Assembly: GCF_028745505.1 (NCBI RefSeq)
Contig: NZ_JAQZZL010000001.1
Coordinates: 2,601,818 to 2,665,817 of the forward strand
From: Lentisphaera marina
GTDB lineage: Bacteria > Verrucomicrobiota > Lentisphaeria > Lentisphaerales > Lentisphaeraceae
Reading direction: 5' to 3'
Length of the DNA stretch: 64,000 nt
Part shown: positions 7,767 through 17,035 of the stretch, piece after piece
Layout of the letters: the number at the start of each line of letters is the position of its first letter
How positions within the stretch are numbered: the first letter of the stretch is position 1
The notes under the pieces: generated by a model
Told to the model about the DNA's origin: nothing
The model's database searches: none
What the model saw: only the letters and a program-made list of their open reading frames with translations
Made by a program: the position numbers and the translations under genes

Positions 7767-10151
7767 TTATTTTAGGGCAAAAGATTTTGAACGCAGTAAT
7801 TCTATGAGAATATCCCTCATGAGCCAACCACGTTTTTCTGTTTTTGCGATAATCGCATCGACCTCTTGACGATCCGACCGCATCAATTCACGCCCCAGAC
7901 CAAAGGACATAAGCTCACTACAAAAGCTACTGGCTAAATCTCGCTCTTTCGATTTTAGGTAAATTTTCAACCCCCTCATTCCTTTAATTTCCCTGCCATC
8001 ATAATTTTTTGAAAAATCCTGAATGCTAAAATTGTGATTTTTCATACTGTTACGAATTTTCCTGGAAAAACCTGAGCCATAATCTTTTCTGTACAAACCT
8101 ATGGGATCAAAATGCTCAAGACTCAAACCAAGAGGATCGATCTTACGGTGACATGAATGACAATCTTTGTTTAAACTATGCTTTAATAAAATATCTTTTA
8201 CTGTACTCGCACCTCTAGTATCATTATCTAAGGCCATCACATCGTCAGGAGCTGGTGGCGGACGGTCCCCCAAAAACTTATCTAATAACCAAATACCTCG
8301 CATAATAGGAGATGTTTCTACTCCGTTAGAAGTCGTTGTCAAAAAACTACCCTGACCAAGTAAACCGCCACGTGGTGACCCCTCAGGTAGAGGGACTTTT
8401 TTAAACCCTTCTCCCAAGCCATCATTTGGCAGCTCATAAATTTCTGCTAGGTTTTTATTTAAAAATGTATAATCACTATCTAGCAATTCAGAGATCGGTC
8501 GATTTTCTTTGAGTAAGTGCTCCATATAAAGGAATGTCTGGGTTTGATAAAGTTCCCTCATGTTTTTTTGATAGTAATTCTTATATCTTGTGGGGTCAGG
8601 TGCCATCTCATCCATATTTTCTAAATCCATCCACTGAATCGTAAAACGATGTACAAAGCGTTTAAATTGTGGTTGCTGCATCATCCAATAAATCCCCTTC
8701 GCCAGAGTCTTTGGGTTTTGCTCGAGGGAAGTCGAAAGCTTGATCATCTTCGAAGTCGGATTTGAGCTCCACATAAAATAGGATAAACGTTCTGCAAGCT
8801 GTGGATTGCGACCTCCTTCAGTTGGAGGTTGATTAATAAATAAAAATCTTGGAGAAACCAAGATCGTAACAAGTGTCATGCGTAAAGCTTCTAAACGATC
8901 ACAGCCCTGCTGAATCATTTGATCATAATAAATACATAAGTTCTCATACTCTTCTTTACTTGCCCGTCCTCGGTAGGCACGAATCACAAAGCGTTTGATG
9001 ACTTCCTTACTCTTCTCATCATTCTCGAGGGTGTAATCGCCTCCAAAGTAAAAGTTAATCGTTGGAGATGGCCAAGCTTCAATCATGGGTCCTTTGACCT
9101 TCACATCGTAAATACGAATCCCTGGACCAGGATAATATTTATCATTTTTCACTAGCTTTTGTTTAAAGCCTTTTTTCACTGCTCCATAATTTGGCCCGGA
9201 TCCAAATTCCAGGTGAATTCTATGGCCTTTTTCCAAGTACACTCTTTTTCGGTAAGTGTTTCGCTTAGCTTTGATGGGGATTTGATCAACAAAAAAATAT
9301 GAGGGATTCAAACCTGGTAAAATTTCAGTTCTATGTCCAAGTAAATGAAGTTCATGGTGCTCCCCATTTCTAAAACGTTCAGTCAATTTGTCAAAGTCTT
9401 TTATACCGGATGCTTTAAGACCTTTGGCCTCTGCATCGAACTCAAATTCGTAGAAACCATCGTGCTCAACCGTCCACTTCAAATAAGTTTTATTCGAATG
9501 CCATTTGTAGCGAAGTTCAAAATATTTATTCGCTTCCGTTATCCCTTGGTGCCCACCCATTTTGATATTTGTTGTTGAGAATTCTTTCTTTTGACTCACG
9601 GGCTTGGCTTTAGGGTCAATCTTATAAAAGACCGAGCCAAGTGCTCCATCAACAAATTCATCGATGGCTTCCAGTGAAAATATTTGATCCTTGGAATGGG
9701 TGTCATACTTTGTGGCTACCGCGAGTTTGGGAATGTAACGGCCTGGGTCTAAAAATTTGTTATCTATATCTAACAAATCACTAACAGTCAGCTTAAACTC
9801 TTCTCCCGTCATCAAGCGAGGTTGGGGTTTGAGCATCTTGAATTTGAGCCTTCCTAAGTTGGAGTTCAAGGTATCTAAAAAGTATTTTTTATCTTCAATA
9901 CTTAATTGATCTTCCTCTTCTGGAGGCATTTCTTCTAAGTGAATCGTATCTAAAACTTGGTACCACTTTTCGGCTTCTTCTTCAGATTTCACTGGCCAAT
10001 TAATATTATCGAGACGGAGGTCACCCTTTGTTTTGATTTCACTGTGACATTCAACACAACTTTTCTCTAAAATCCCACGAACTCGCTGATCCATCGATTT
10101 TGCGAATAGTGCAAAAATACAAATGAGTATAAGTAATTTAAACCTCACCAT
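7767..10151 (-). CDS. Dihaem PSCyt1/DUF1592-DUF1588-DUF1585 protein
   Basis: A 794-aa exported protein of the planctomycete-type cytochrome family. A short signal precedes the first haem c motif C-V-E-C-H at 32-36 (PSCyt1 domain). The middle carries DUF1587/DUF1595/DUF1592-like sequence (for example LAERLSYFMWSS and GLLGQGSFLTTTSNGVETSP). The second motif C-H-S-C-H at 664-668 runs into RKIDPLGLSLEHFD, like the C-terminal haem region of MauG/CcpA peroxidases. An MPPEE site follows the first haem, also typical. The start overlaps the end of the DUF1552 gene by 14 bp, which implies translational coupling. The reaction catalysed is not known; it is likely a periplasmic redox protein. Confidence 0.85.
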   Translation of the reverse strand: MVRFKLLILICIFALFAKSMDQRVRGILEKSCVECHSEIKTKGDLRLDNINWPVKSEEEAEKWYQVLDTIHLEEMPPEEEDQLSIEDKKYFLDTLNSNLGRLKFKMLKPQPRLMTGEEFKLTVSDLLDIDNKFLDPGRYIPKLAVATKYDTHSKDQIFSLEAIDEFVDGALGSVFYKIDPKAKPVSQKKEFSTTNIKMGGHQGITEANKYFELRYKWHSNKTYLKWTVEHDGFYEFEFDAEAKGLKASGIKDFDKLTERFRNGEHHELHLLGHRTEILPGLNPSYFFVDQIPIKAKRNTYRKRVYLEKGHRIHLEFGSGPNYGAVKKGFKQKLVKNDKYYPGPGIRIYDVKVKGPMIEAWPSPTINFYFGGDYTLENDEKSKEVIKRFVIRAYRGRASKEEYENLCIYYDQMIQQGCDRLEALRMTLVTILVSPRFLFINQPPTEGGRNPQLAERLSYFMWSSNPTSKMIKLSTSLEQNPKTLAKGIYWMMQQPQFKRFVHRFTIQWMDLENMDEMAPDPTRYKNYYQKNMRELYQTQTFLYMEHLLKENRPISELLDSDYTFLNKNLAEIYELPNDGLGEGFKKVPLPEGSPRGGLLGQGSFLTTTSNGVETSPIMRGIWLLDKFLGDRPPPAPDDVMALDNDTRGASTVKDILLKHSLNKDCHSCHRKIDPLGLSLEHFDPIGLYRKDYGSGFSRKIRNSMKNHNFSIQDFSKNYDGREIKGMRGLKIYLKSKERDLASSFCSELMSFGLGRELMRSDRQEVDAIIAKTEKRGWLMRDILIELLRSKSFALK

Positions 10152-11364
10152 TTAGGTTCCCCCGATTATGTCCAAATTTATCTAGATGAACTCCCAGTTT
10201 CCCTAGAATCGTTACATAGGCATCGGATAAATTTCGTCCCTTCATATCTAAAACGCCTGCCGGTTTTAGAAGACCACCTGACATAATGACAGGTAAACGT
10301 TTATTGCTATGATTGTTGGCATCCCCCATTCCACTACCAAAAATCATCGCACAACGATCGTAAAGCTTTTGACCATCAGCAGTCTCAGTATTTTTCATCT
10401 GGGTAATGAACTTGTTAAAACATTTTACATTATGGCTATCTATCAAGTATAACTGTTTCAAGCGATCAGGCTGATTCCCATGATGGGTCAAGCTGTGATA
10501 ACCCGTACTTACACCATCAATGGGCACCGCCGAAGGGTTTGATGGAATTCCCAAAGTAATGGCTCGTGTTTGATCCGTCATAAAAGCTAAATGAATGAGT
10601 TTATAATACTCCTGCAAATTACTGGCATTGCTAATAGCATTAGCTGGTAGTTGATAATCTACGATTGGTTTCTGTATATCGATCCAGCTTTTTGAATCTG
10701 ATATCCTTTTTTCAACGCCGCGAACCCCAGTCATGTACTCATCTATAATTTCACCGTCTCGCTTCGTTCCAGAGCGTTTCATGCGATTCGCTTGCTTGTA
10801 GACAAAGTCAATTACCGAACTTTTATTGTGGAGAATTTTTCGCCTTAGTTCACGCCCTTTCTTGCTTGGTTCCACAAAGAGTTTTTCATAGATCTCCTCA
10901 ATATCATAAATATTGCGTAAGGGCTCACCTTTTTCATTCCATGATTGACTCATAGTTCCGGCGCCGCCCATGGCCAATTGCAAAGATCTAAAGCGCGTAT
11001 TAGGCTTTATTTCATTAATAAACTTTTGATCGATAGAAATATTTTTTTCTCGTAGTTGTCGGGAGTCTTGAGCTTTATAGCCACTCAAAAAACTATGCAC
11101 CGCTCCATGACCACCTTTGTGTGGGTGCTGAGTATTTAAAAGAACTGTGAGGTCTGATTTATTCTCCTTCATTAAGCTCAAAACTTTACTTGAACAAGGA
11201 TCATTATCGCTCGGAAAGAAATGGCCTGGATGAACACCAAAATTGAGGGCCACACAAAAAAGATTCTTAACTTCTCCAGTACTGCTCGCCGCTTCACTTT
11301 CTAACTTTGGCAAAAGTAGACTCACCCCTGCAGCTTTCAAAAAACTTCGTCTATTAAAATCCAC
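10138..11364 (-). CDS. Tat-exported DUF1552 protein
   Basis: A 408-aa protein that starts MDFNRRSFLKAAGVSLLLP, a twin-arginine (Tat) signal, so it is probably exported folded. The body contains the DUF1552 hallmarks: LLNTQHPHKGGHGAVHSFLSG, YHSLTHHGN and FGSGMGDANNHSNKRLPV, all rich in His, Asp and Asn that could bind metal. The start is GTG with AGGA about 8 bases upstream. It is the first gene of a minus-strand operon followed by the dihaem cytochrome (14-bp overlap) and then GH117. A second DUF1552/dihaem pair lies at 31315-35700. No function is established; the pairing suggests the two proteins form one enzyme. Confidence 0.85.
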   Translation of the reverse strand: MDFNRRSFLKAAGVSLLLPKLESEAASSTGEVKNLFCVALNFGVHPGHFFPSDNDPCSSKVLSLMKENKSDLTVLLNTQHPHKGGHGAVHSFLSGYKAQDSRQLREKNISIDQKFINEIKPNTRFRSLQLAMGGAGTMSQSWNEKGEPLRNIYDIEEIYEKLFVEPSKKGRELRRKILHNKSSVIDFVYKQANRMKRSGTKRDGEIIDEYMTGVRGVEKRISDSKSWIDIQKPIVDYQLPANAISNASNLQEYYKLIHLAFMTDQTRAITLGIPSNPSAVPIDGVSTGYHSLTHHGNQPDRLKQLYLIDSHNVKCFNKFITQMKNTETADGQKLYDRCAMIFGSGMGDANNHSNKRLPVIMSGGLLKPAGVLDMKGRNLSDAYVTILGKLGVHLDKFGHNRGNLNGEV

Positions 11365-11575
11365 ATCAAATCCTTTTTTTACTTACTCTAGGTAAAAGTA
11401 CTACAAAGCTAGATCTGAATTCTTTGAGCAAAATGTATTTTTTTTAGTTTTTTCTTTTATGGCTCATAAGATCAAAGAACTACATGAGAAATAGCTAAGC
11501 TTTTTTTTAAAATGCACAAAGATTTCTTTCTATCCTTTGTTCTATGATATACAATCATATCATGAGGACGATTAA

Positions 11576-12325
11576 ATGAGCATAAAAGTAAATTCAGCTT
11601 CAAAAATGAAACATCCGTTTTCTTTAATCGAATTATTGGTAATTGTCGCCATTATCGGAATACTTGCTAGCCTCCTGCTTCCCGTTCTTGGCCAAGCTAG
11701 AAAAAAATCTAAGCTCGCACTCTGCACTTCTAATAACAAGCAAATAAGTATTGCTATATATATGTATACAGAAGACCACGATGACTACTTCCCCTTTAGT
11801 TCCGAACACAATAATACTTCTTGGGATGATCGCTTGGGTATTATGGAATACGACGGCCGAAATATTACTGCTGAACAAGTGGATAATAAGAGTAAGTTAA
11901 CTGATGCCTCTATTTACGAATGTCCCGCAAGTGAAGTTGCTTTAACGAATCAAAACAATCAAAAACGTAGCTACTCACTCAACTATGGAAAAGCTCATAA
12001 ACCTAGCCAATTTCGCGGTATTGGCACTGGCAGTTGGTCGATGAAATCAAATGAAGTCAATGACGCCTCCCAGAGCATTATGATCACCGAAAATAACAAA
12101 CCTGGTAATTATCTAGGGAATAATAATAACGATTTCACCAACAATAACTTTATTAAAGCCTTTTATGACACCCCAGATTTTTGGACTCATAAATACGGGC
12201 AACTCAATCTTAGTATGATAGATGGATCTGTTCGTATATTAAGTATGCAACACAGCTACCTCGGTCTTCGCGACGCCACTTCATCTGGCAATCAGATTGG
12301 TACTATGTGGGATTGCCAGGATTAA
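11576..12325 (+). CDS. Pseudopilin with WDD and TMWD motifs
   Basis: A 249-aa type II secretion/type IV pilin-like protein. The prepilin signature FSLIELLVIVAIIGI starts at residue 15, and the helix continues into ASLLLPVLGQARKKSKLALC. A later Met (MKHPFS) is possible, but GAGGA stands just before the first ATG. The globular part contains SWDDRLG and YDGR, and the C-terminus is GNQIGTMWDCQD. The gene at 13031 is a close paralogue and the one at 24116 a more distant one. It is divergent from the DUF1552 operon, with 211 bp between. Probably membrane-anchored and facing outward; function unknown. Confidence 0.88.
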   Translation: MSIKVNSASKMKHPFSLIELLVIVAIIGILASLLLPVLGQARKKSKLALCTSNNKQISIAIYMYTEDHDDYFPFSSEHNNTSWDDRLGIMEYDGRNITAEQVDNKSKLTDASIYECPASEVALTNQNNQKRSYSLNYGKAHKPSQFRGIGTGSWSMKSNEVNDASQSIMITENNKPGNYLGNNNNDFTNNNFIKAFYDTPDFWTHKYGQLNLSMIDGSVRILSMQHSYLGLRDATSSGNQIGTMWDCQD

Positions 12326-12446
12326 TTATTACTTCATACTTGTCTAGGCAAAGAACTTAATAATTGAAATCAGCTCAAAAAGTCCTGTTTTTTACCACAA
12401 AAACCCACAAGCTACTAAAAAAAACAGCTTAGCACGTGATTTTTTA

Positions 12447-12482
12447 TATAATGCCACTATACTGAAGCTGCACAATTTGTGC
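12447..12482 (+). promoter_or_regulatory. Putative -10 box and leader hairpin of cspA
   Basis: TATAAT occurs at 12447-12452, inside TATATAAT, but no convincing -35 box stands 17 bp upstream. A perfect inverted repeat GCACAA-T-TTGTGC lies at 12470-12482, in what would be the cspA leader. Cold-shock genes often use structured leaders, but the hairpin here is short. Both assignments are tentative. Confidence 0.3.
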
Positions 12483-12513
12483 TGATTTAAAAAAGTATAT
12501 TATGGATACAATT

Positions 12514-12717
12514 ATGGCAACTGGTACAGTTAAATGGTTTGCTGATGACAAAGGTTTTGGTTTTATAACTCCCGGCGACGGCGACAAAGATCTTTTTGTT
12601 CACCACACAGAAATTCAAACAAGTGGTTTTAAAACTTTAGCCGAAGGGCAACAAGTTGAATACGAAGTTGGACAAGGTCAAAAAGGCCCTTGCGCAACTA
12701 ACGTTAAGCCCCTTTAA
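12514..12717 (+). CDS. cspA: Cold-shock protein, CspA family
   Basis: A 67-aa single OB-fold nucleic-acid-binding protein if it starts at the ATG at 12514 (MATGTVKWF, the standard family start). An in-frame ATG four codons earlier at 12502 is possible, and neither has a clear ribosome site. The RNA-binding motifs KGFGFI (RNP1) and LFVHH (RNP2) are intact, so it should melt RNA structure in the cytoplasm. It sits alone between two paralogous pseudopilin genes and ends in its own terminator. Several csp paralogues are usual, so the symbol denotes the family only. Confidence 0.93.
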   Translation: MATGTVKWFADDKGFGFITPGDGDKDLFVHHTEIQTSGFKTLAEGQQVEYEVGQGQKGPCATNVKPL

Positions 12718-12753
12718 TTTCTCTCTCTCTTTCAGAGAGTAAAATTGATTTCA

Positions 12754-12798
12754 AGATGTTATAAAGATAGTTTTCTATCTTTTGACATCTTTTTTTTT
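12754..12798 (+). terminator. Rho-independent terminator after cspA
   Basis: A long imperfect stem (AGATGT...AAAGATAG paired with CTATCTTT...ACATCT, small internal loop) is followed at once by a run of T at 12791-12798. A weaker CTCTCT/AGAGAG hairpin lies just after the cspA stop (12725-12739) without a T tract. The rest of the 313-bp gap to 13031 is AT-rich with no gene that I can see. Confidence 0.8.
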
Positions 12799-13030
12799 GC
12801 CTTTTTCTAAGGCTATACTCGACACTCCCAGATAATTTATTCGAATTTAAAGTTAAGCTCGTTTCTATAAATAAGCCTCATTACCTGCTAATTATGCAAG
12901 GCATCAACTTTATTGATAATATCATCGAATAATACAAGTTTTATCTTTTGAGTATTTTTTCAAAAAAAGAGCTTAAAGATTATTAATTGCCAGTGGTTCC
13001 TCTTATAAAACAGAAATTGAGGACATCACC

Positions 13031-13765
13031 ATGAAGCAAGTAAAAAAATTCTCTTTAGTAGAAATTCTCGTCGTAATTTCTATCATCGCCATCTTAAGCT
13101 CTCTATTACTCCCTGCACTTGGTCAGGCAAGAAAGAAATCTAGACTGGCCCTATGCACGTCGAATATTAAACAAATTAGTACCGCTATATACATGTACAC
13201 TTCTGATCAAGATCAGTATTTCCCCTACTCACATGATGTCACTAATGGCAATTCTTCTTGGGATGATAAATTAGGAGTCTATGACTATGATGGTCGTGGC
13301 CTAGATAACTCTGCTTTCAGTTCCGAAGCTTCAACAAGCTCAAGTATCTATGGTTGTCCTGCTACTGAGGTAGAATTACAGAATGAAAATCGCTCTTTAC
13401 GCTCTTATGCATTAAATTATGGGAAAGATAATAATAGCAATGGTAAATTCCGCGGCTTTATGAATGGCAATTCTTGGTCAATGAAAATCACCGAGCTCAA
13501 CAATACTGGCAGCACTATAATGATCACCGAAAATCATAGACCAGGCAACTATGTAAGTGTAGGTAATAATGGTCATACCAATAATAATTTCATCAAAGAC
13601 CAGTACAGCAATCAAACATTTTGGGCTCATGATTACGGCAAGCTCAATTTTGGCACTATCAGTGGTTCCAGCAATTTCATGTCCCTGCAGAATACTTACT
13701 TAGGACTGCGAGATGTCACCGCCAATGGCAATCAAATTGGTACTATGTGGGACTGCCAAGACTAA
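13031..13765 (+). CDS. Pseudopilin, paralogue of the 11576 gene
   Basis: A 244-aa pseudopilin. It begins MKQVKKFSLVEILVVISIIAI, with the conserved Glu five residues into the mature part, then LGQARKKSRLALCTSN. It shares with the 11576 gene the SSWDDKLG and YDYDGRG motifs, ALNYGK, ITENHRPGNY and the C-terminus GNQIGTMWDCQD. The two clearly arose by duplication and now flank cspA. GAGGA precedes the ATG by about 9 bases. Likely processed by prepilin peptidase and anchored in the inner membrane. Function unknown. Confidence 0.88.
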   Translation: MKQVKKFSLVEILVVISIIAILSSLLLPALGQARKKSRLALCTSNIKQISTAIYMYTSDQDQYFPYSHDVTNGNSSWDDKLGVYDYDGRGLDNSAFSSEASTSSSIYGCPATEVELQNENRSLRSYALNYGKDNNSNGKFRGFMNGNSWSMKITELNNTGSTIMITENHRPGNYVSVGNNGHTNNNFIKDQYSNQTFWAHDYGKLNFGTISGSSNFMSLQNTYLGLRDVTANGNQIGTMWDCQD

Positions 13766-13869
13766 GCTCATTTTTAAGTAAAAGACTTATATATCACCTA
13801 CTTTGTAGCAGTGTGCATAAGGGCGAGTTAATATATTATATATAAACTCATAATGTACACAGGCTAAAA

Positions 13870-14673
13870 ATGATACCATACAAATTTCTACTGATTCTAA
13901 TATTTTGTAACACACTTTATTCCTTTAATGAAAAGCCACTTAAAACTGAATTTTATGCTTTTGCTAATGCTATGCCAGCACTCAATTATGAACAGCAAGC
14001 TCAACTACTCAAAAAACTAGGATACAGTGGCATTAGCCAAGTTTTTCAGGCGGGAGACAAGCTCACAAGGCAAGTTGAAGTTTACAAAAAATATAAACTC
14101 AAAGTTTTAAGTATCTATTTACAAGCGACTGAAAAACCCATTGACATGAACTCAATCAAGGCTTTAGGAAATGGCGGAATGATTGAGCTCACCGTCCACA
14201 AAATCAACCCTCAGATTATTGAATCCATTCGACAAACTTCCGAACGTGCGAAAAAGTTGAATATACGCGTTGCTCTCTATCCTCATCATGGCTTCGCTGT
14301 TGCTACCATACCACAAGCGCTTGAACTCGTAAACAAAGTCAATCACCCCAATTTAGGTCTTATGTTTAACCTCTGTCACTTTCTTAAAAACGAAGATATC
14401 AATGACTTGGAAAATATCCTTATAAAAGCCAAAGATAAACTCTTTTCAGTAAGTATAAATGGAGCGGATATTGATGGAAAAGATTGGAAGACACTAATTC
14501 AATCTTTAGACAAGGGCAGCTTTCCCCAAACGCGATTAATCTCTGCATTGAAGGACATAGAGTTTACTGGTCCAATTAGCCTTCAGGGCTTCGGTATCAA
14601 AGGAGATAAATCGATCAATTTAGAAAATTCAATGAAGCGCTGGAAAGCCATAAGTCATGAACTAAAAGATTAA
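13870..14673 (+). CDS. Exported sugar isomerase/epimerase-like TIM barrel
   Basis: A 267-aa protein of the xylose isomerase-like (AP endonuclease 2) TIM-barrel superfamily. Supporting segments are LKKLGYSGISQVF, the turn LYPHHGF (about 137-143), LGLMFNLCHFLK near 165, and the late LKDIEFTGPISLQGFG. The N-terminal MIPYKFLLILIFCNTLYSF looks like a signal peptide, so it may work in the periplasm, unlike the cytoplasmic sugar-phosphate members. Its stop codon overlaps that of the convergent GDSL hydrolase by 3 bases. Substrate unknown; a role in processing a released sugar is a guess. Confidence 0.7.
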   Translation: MIPYKFLLILIFCNTLYSFNEKPLKTEFYAFANAMPALNYEQQAQLLKKLGYSGISQVFQAGDKLTRQVEVYKKYKLKVLSIYLQATEKPIDMNSIKALGNGGMIELTVHKINPQIIESIRQTSERAKKLNIRVALYPHHGFAVATIPQALELVNKVNHPNLGLMFNLCHFLKNEDINDLENILIKAKDKLFSVSINGADIDGKDWKTLIQSLDKGSFPQTRLISALKDIEFTGPISLQGFGIKGDKSINLENSMKRWKAISHELKD

Positions 14674-15644
14674 TCCTTACTAAGTTTCAATTTATTAATT
14701 TCTTGCTGCATCAGAGTTGCTTCTTGCTCAGCATCACTTATTGAATCAGTTTTCACTGTTTCAGTGCCACGAGTGTATCCCACATATTGGAGCCAAGCGT
14801 TGGCACGTTGACTTGTACGTTTATTTATCAAAGCACAGAGGCGATCAGTCTTCCTAGCTTCTTTGGCTTCGGCAAGACTCTTGTCATCATTAAGTAAATT
14901 TAAACTCTTCAGAAAACTTCTCGCCATCAAGTGATGTCCCAAAGCATTGGGGTGAATTCCATCACCACTTATCGTGTATTTGGGATCCTTTGTCCTCATC
15001 TCATCAACATGCTTTTGAATCGGAGTGTGAATATCGATGGTGGTCACCCCTGGGATTTTCAGAGTCATGATCCACTGGCCATATTTTGCTAAGACATCAT
15101 TATAATTTTCATAAGGTGTTTTAAAGCCGAAATCATCTGCCCCCTCTGACTTCAAAGTTTTTCTCGGATTAAGTGACTGAGGGTCAAAGGGAGGTGGCGT
15201 CATGACTATGACTTCTGCACCACTAGCTCTTACTTTTTCTATCAGAGCTAAAATCCCCTTTTGATAATCCCTGAAACGCTCTTGAGAAAAGGGGTGATAA
15301 AGTCCATCATTCATACCATAGCAGACCGAAACTATATCTGGTTTTACGAGTTCGAGTGCACGATCCAAACGTTCATGAACATTAGGCCGTGGCCAAGGGT
15401 GTTGAGTTTCTGATTCCCCGGTCGTTGTCTCACTACCCAGCCCAAGTCCTATGATATCGATTTTTTCGTCTGGAAATGATTTTTGTAGGTAGTAATCAAT
15501 GTAACGGAAATAAATCCCCGCACGAGTGATACTATCCCCCAAAAACATGATTCGTTTTTGATGGAATGGTGAATTTTGAACTTCCGAGAAAAGGCTGAAT
15601 GGTATCAAAAAAACAAATATGATTATCTTATAAGATCTTTTCAT
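14670..15644 (-). CDS. Secreted SGNH/GDSL hydrolase
   Basis: A 324-aa esterase or deacetylase of the SGNH superfamily. A signal peptide covers about residues 1-20. Block I is FLGDSIT with Ser38, block III is YGMNDG with Asn112, and block V is DGIHPNALGH with Asp228 and His231, so the catalytic set is complete. The C-terminal 90 residues are charged and include EQEATLMQQEI. Such enzymes commonly remove acetyl groups from polysaccharides, which fits the surrounding sulfatases. GGAG stands before the ATG. Confidence 0.88.
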   Translation of the reverse strand: MKRSYKIIIFVFLIPFSLFSEVQNSPFHQKRIMFLGDSITRAGIYFRYIDYYLQKSFPDEKIDIIGLGLGSETTTGESETQHPWPRPNVHERLDRALELVKPDIVSVCYGMNDGLYHPFSQERFRDYQKGILALIEKVRASGAEVIVMTPPPFDPQSLNPRKTLKSEGADDFGFKTPYENYNDVLAKYGQWIMTLKIPGVTTIDIHTPIQKHVDEMRTKDPKYTISGDGIHPNALGHHLMARSFLKSLNLLNDDKSLAEAKEARKTDRLCALINKRTSQRANAWLQYVGYTRGTETVKTDSISDAEQEATLMQQEINKLKLSKD

Positions 15645-15844
15645 AACTAAGCTCCAATTAAAGTTTTAAACTCAAACAATTGAAATCATTATATCTTTGA
15701 ATAAACGACTTCAAATATCCTTAATAGTCAAGGTAAGCAGATACTCATTCGATGAGATGCACTAAAAAACACAATTTTTATTACTTCTATCATTATAATA
15801 ATATTTTAGTGTTGTAATATATGCAAAACTACAAAGAGGTCTTC

Positions 15845-16873
15845 ATGAAATTTATTATCACGCTTATTCTAAGTATTTTCTGTCTTCATAGTCAATCCCT
15901 ACCAAGCAAGATTGCCTTTGGTTCATGCGGTTCACAAGAAAAACCCATGCCTATACTTTATAAAGTTACTGAACATAATGCTGATATGTTTATTTATTTA
16001 GGTGATAATATCTACGGTGATACCAAAGACATGAAAGTTTTAGAAAACAAATACAATAAGCTCGGTGCTCGCGAGGAGTTCAAACACCTCAAATCTAAAG
16101 TGCCACTCATTTACGCAACTTGGGATGATCATGACTATGGGAAAAATGATGCGGGCAAAGAGTATTCTAAAAAGCATGAATCAAAAGAAATCTTTCTCAA
16201 TTTCTGGGACGGCCCACAAAATAGTGAGCGTCGTAAAAGCCCTGGAATCTTCACTTCTTATTATCACAAAAGTGACGACAAAACACTACAAGTCATTGTC
16301 TTAGACACACGTACTTTTCGCGACAAGCATATACGTAGAAACAAAAAAGAAAAACACCCCATTTGGAAACACGATTATCGTCCTCATGAAAAACCCGGTC
16401 ACAGCTTCTTAGGTGAGCAACAATGGCAATGGTTACAAAAGGAATTGGAAAAGCCTGCTGACTTGCGTATTATTGCCAGTAGCACTCAATTTGGCCATGA
16501 TTATAATGGTTACGAATCCTGGACTTTATTCCCCTTCGAACGACAAAAAATGCTCGACCTCATTAAAAGTACTCGTGCCGAAGGTGTGATTTTCATTTCA
16601 GGCGATGTTCACTGGGGTGAAATTTCTAAATTAAATGAGCCTGGGCTCTACCCCCTTTACGATATTACTTCTAGTGGTATCAATAAATCTTGGAAGAGTT
16701 TTGAACCAAATTCAGTGCGTATTGGAGAAGTCTACCGTGAAAACCATTTTGCTATGATAAACATCGACTGGAAGCAAAATGACCCTAGTCTTAAATTCTC
16801 AATCATTGGCCTCGATGGCAAAAAAGCTCTCGTCCACAAAATTAAACTGAGTGATTTGCGCTTTACTAAATAA
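15845..16873 (+). CDS. PhoD-like metallophosphatase, secreted
   Basis: A 342-aa phosphoesterase of the PhoD/alkaline phosphatase D type. The frame opens at 15821, but ATG 15845 (MKFIITLILSIFCLHSQS) gives a proper signal peptide with GAGG before it. Metal-binding elements are FGSCGSQ near residue 23, YLGDNIYGD, TWDDHDYGKND, SSTQFGHD and ISGDVHWGE. It probably releases phosphate from esters outside the cytoplasm. No close operon partner; a pseudopilin follows after 162 bp. Confidence 0.85.
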   Translation: MKFIITLILSIFCLHSQSLPSKIAFGSCGSQEKPMPILYKVTEHNADMFIYLGDNIYGDTKDMKVLENKYNKLGAREEFKHLKSKVPLIYATWDDHDYGKNDAGKEYSKKHESKEIFLNFWDGPQNSERRKSPGIFTSYYHKSDDKTLQVIVLDTRTFRDKHIRRNKKEKHPIWKHDYRPHEKPGHSFLGEQQWQWLQKELEKPADLRIIASSTQFGHDYNGYESWTLFPFERQKMLDLIKSTRAEGVIFISGDVHWGEISKLNEPGLYPLYDITSSGINKSWKSFEPNSVRIGEVYRENHFAMINIDWKQNDPSLKFSIIGLDGKKALVHKIKLSDLRFTK

Positions 16874-17035
16874 ATAATTTATTAAAAATAAGTCTCACGC
16901 CCAAAGAATAAATTTTTCCGCTTGTTCTAACTTGGGGATAAAATAATCATAGATTATTTATCTTTCCCAGTTAAATTCATATTTTCCGTTCTGTATTGAT
17001 TAATATAACAATTATATTTATCAAAGGAACGTTCT

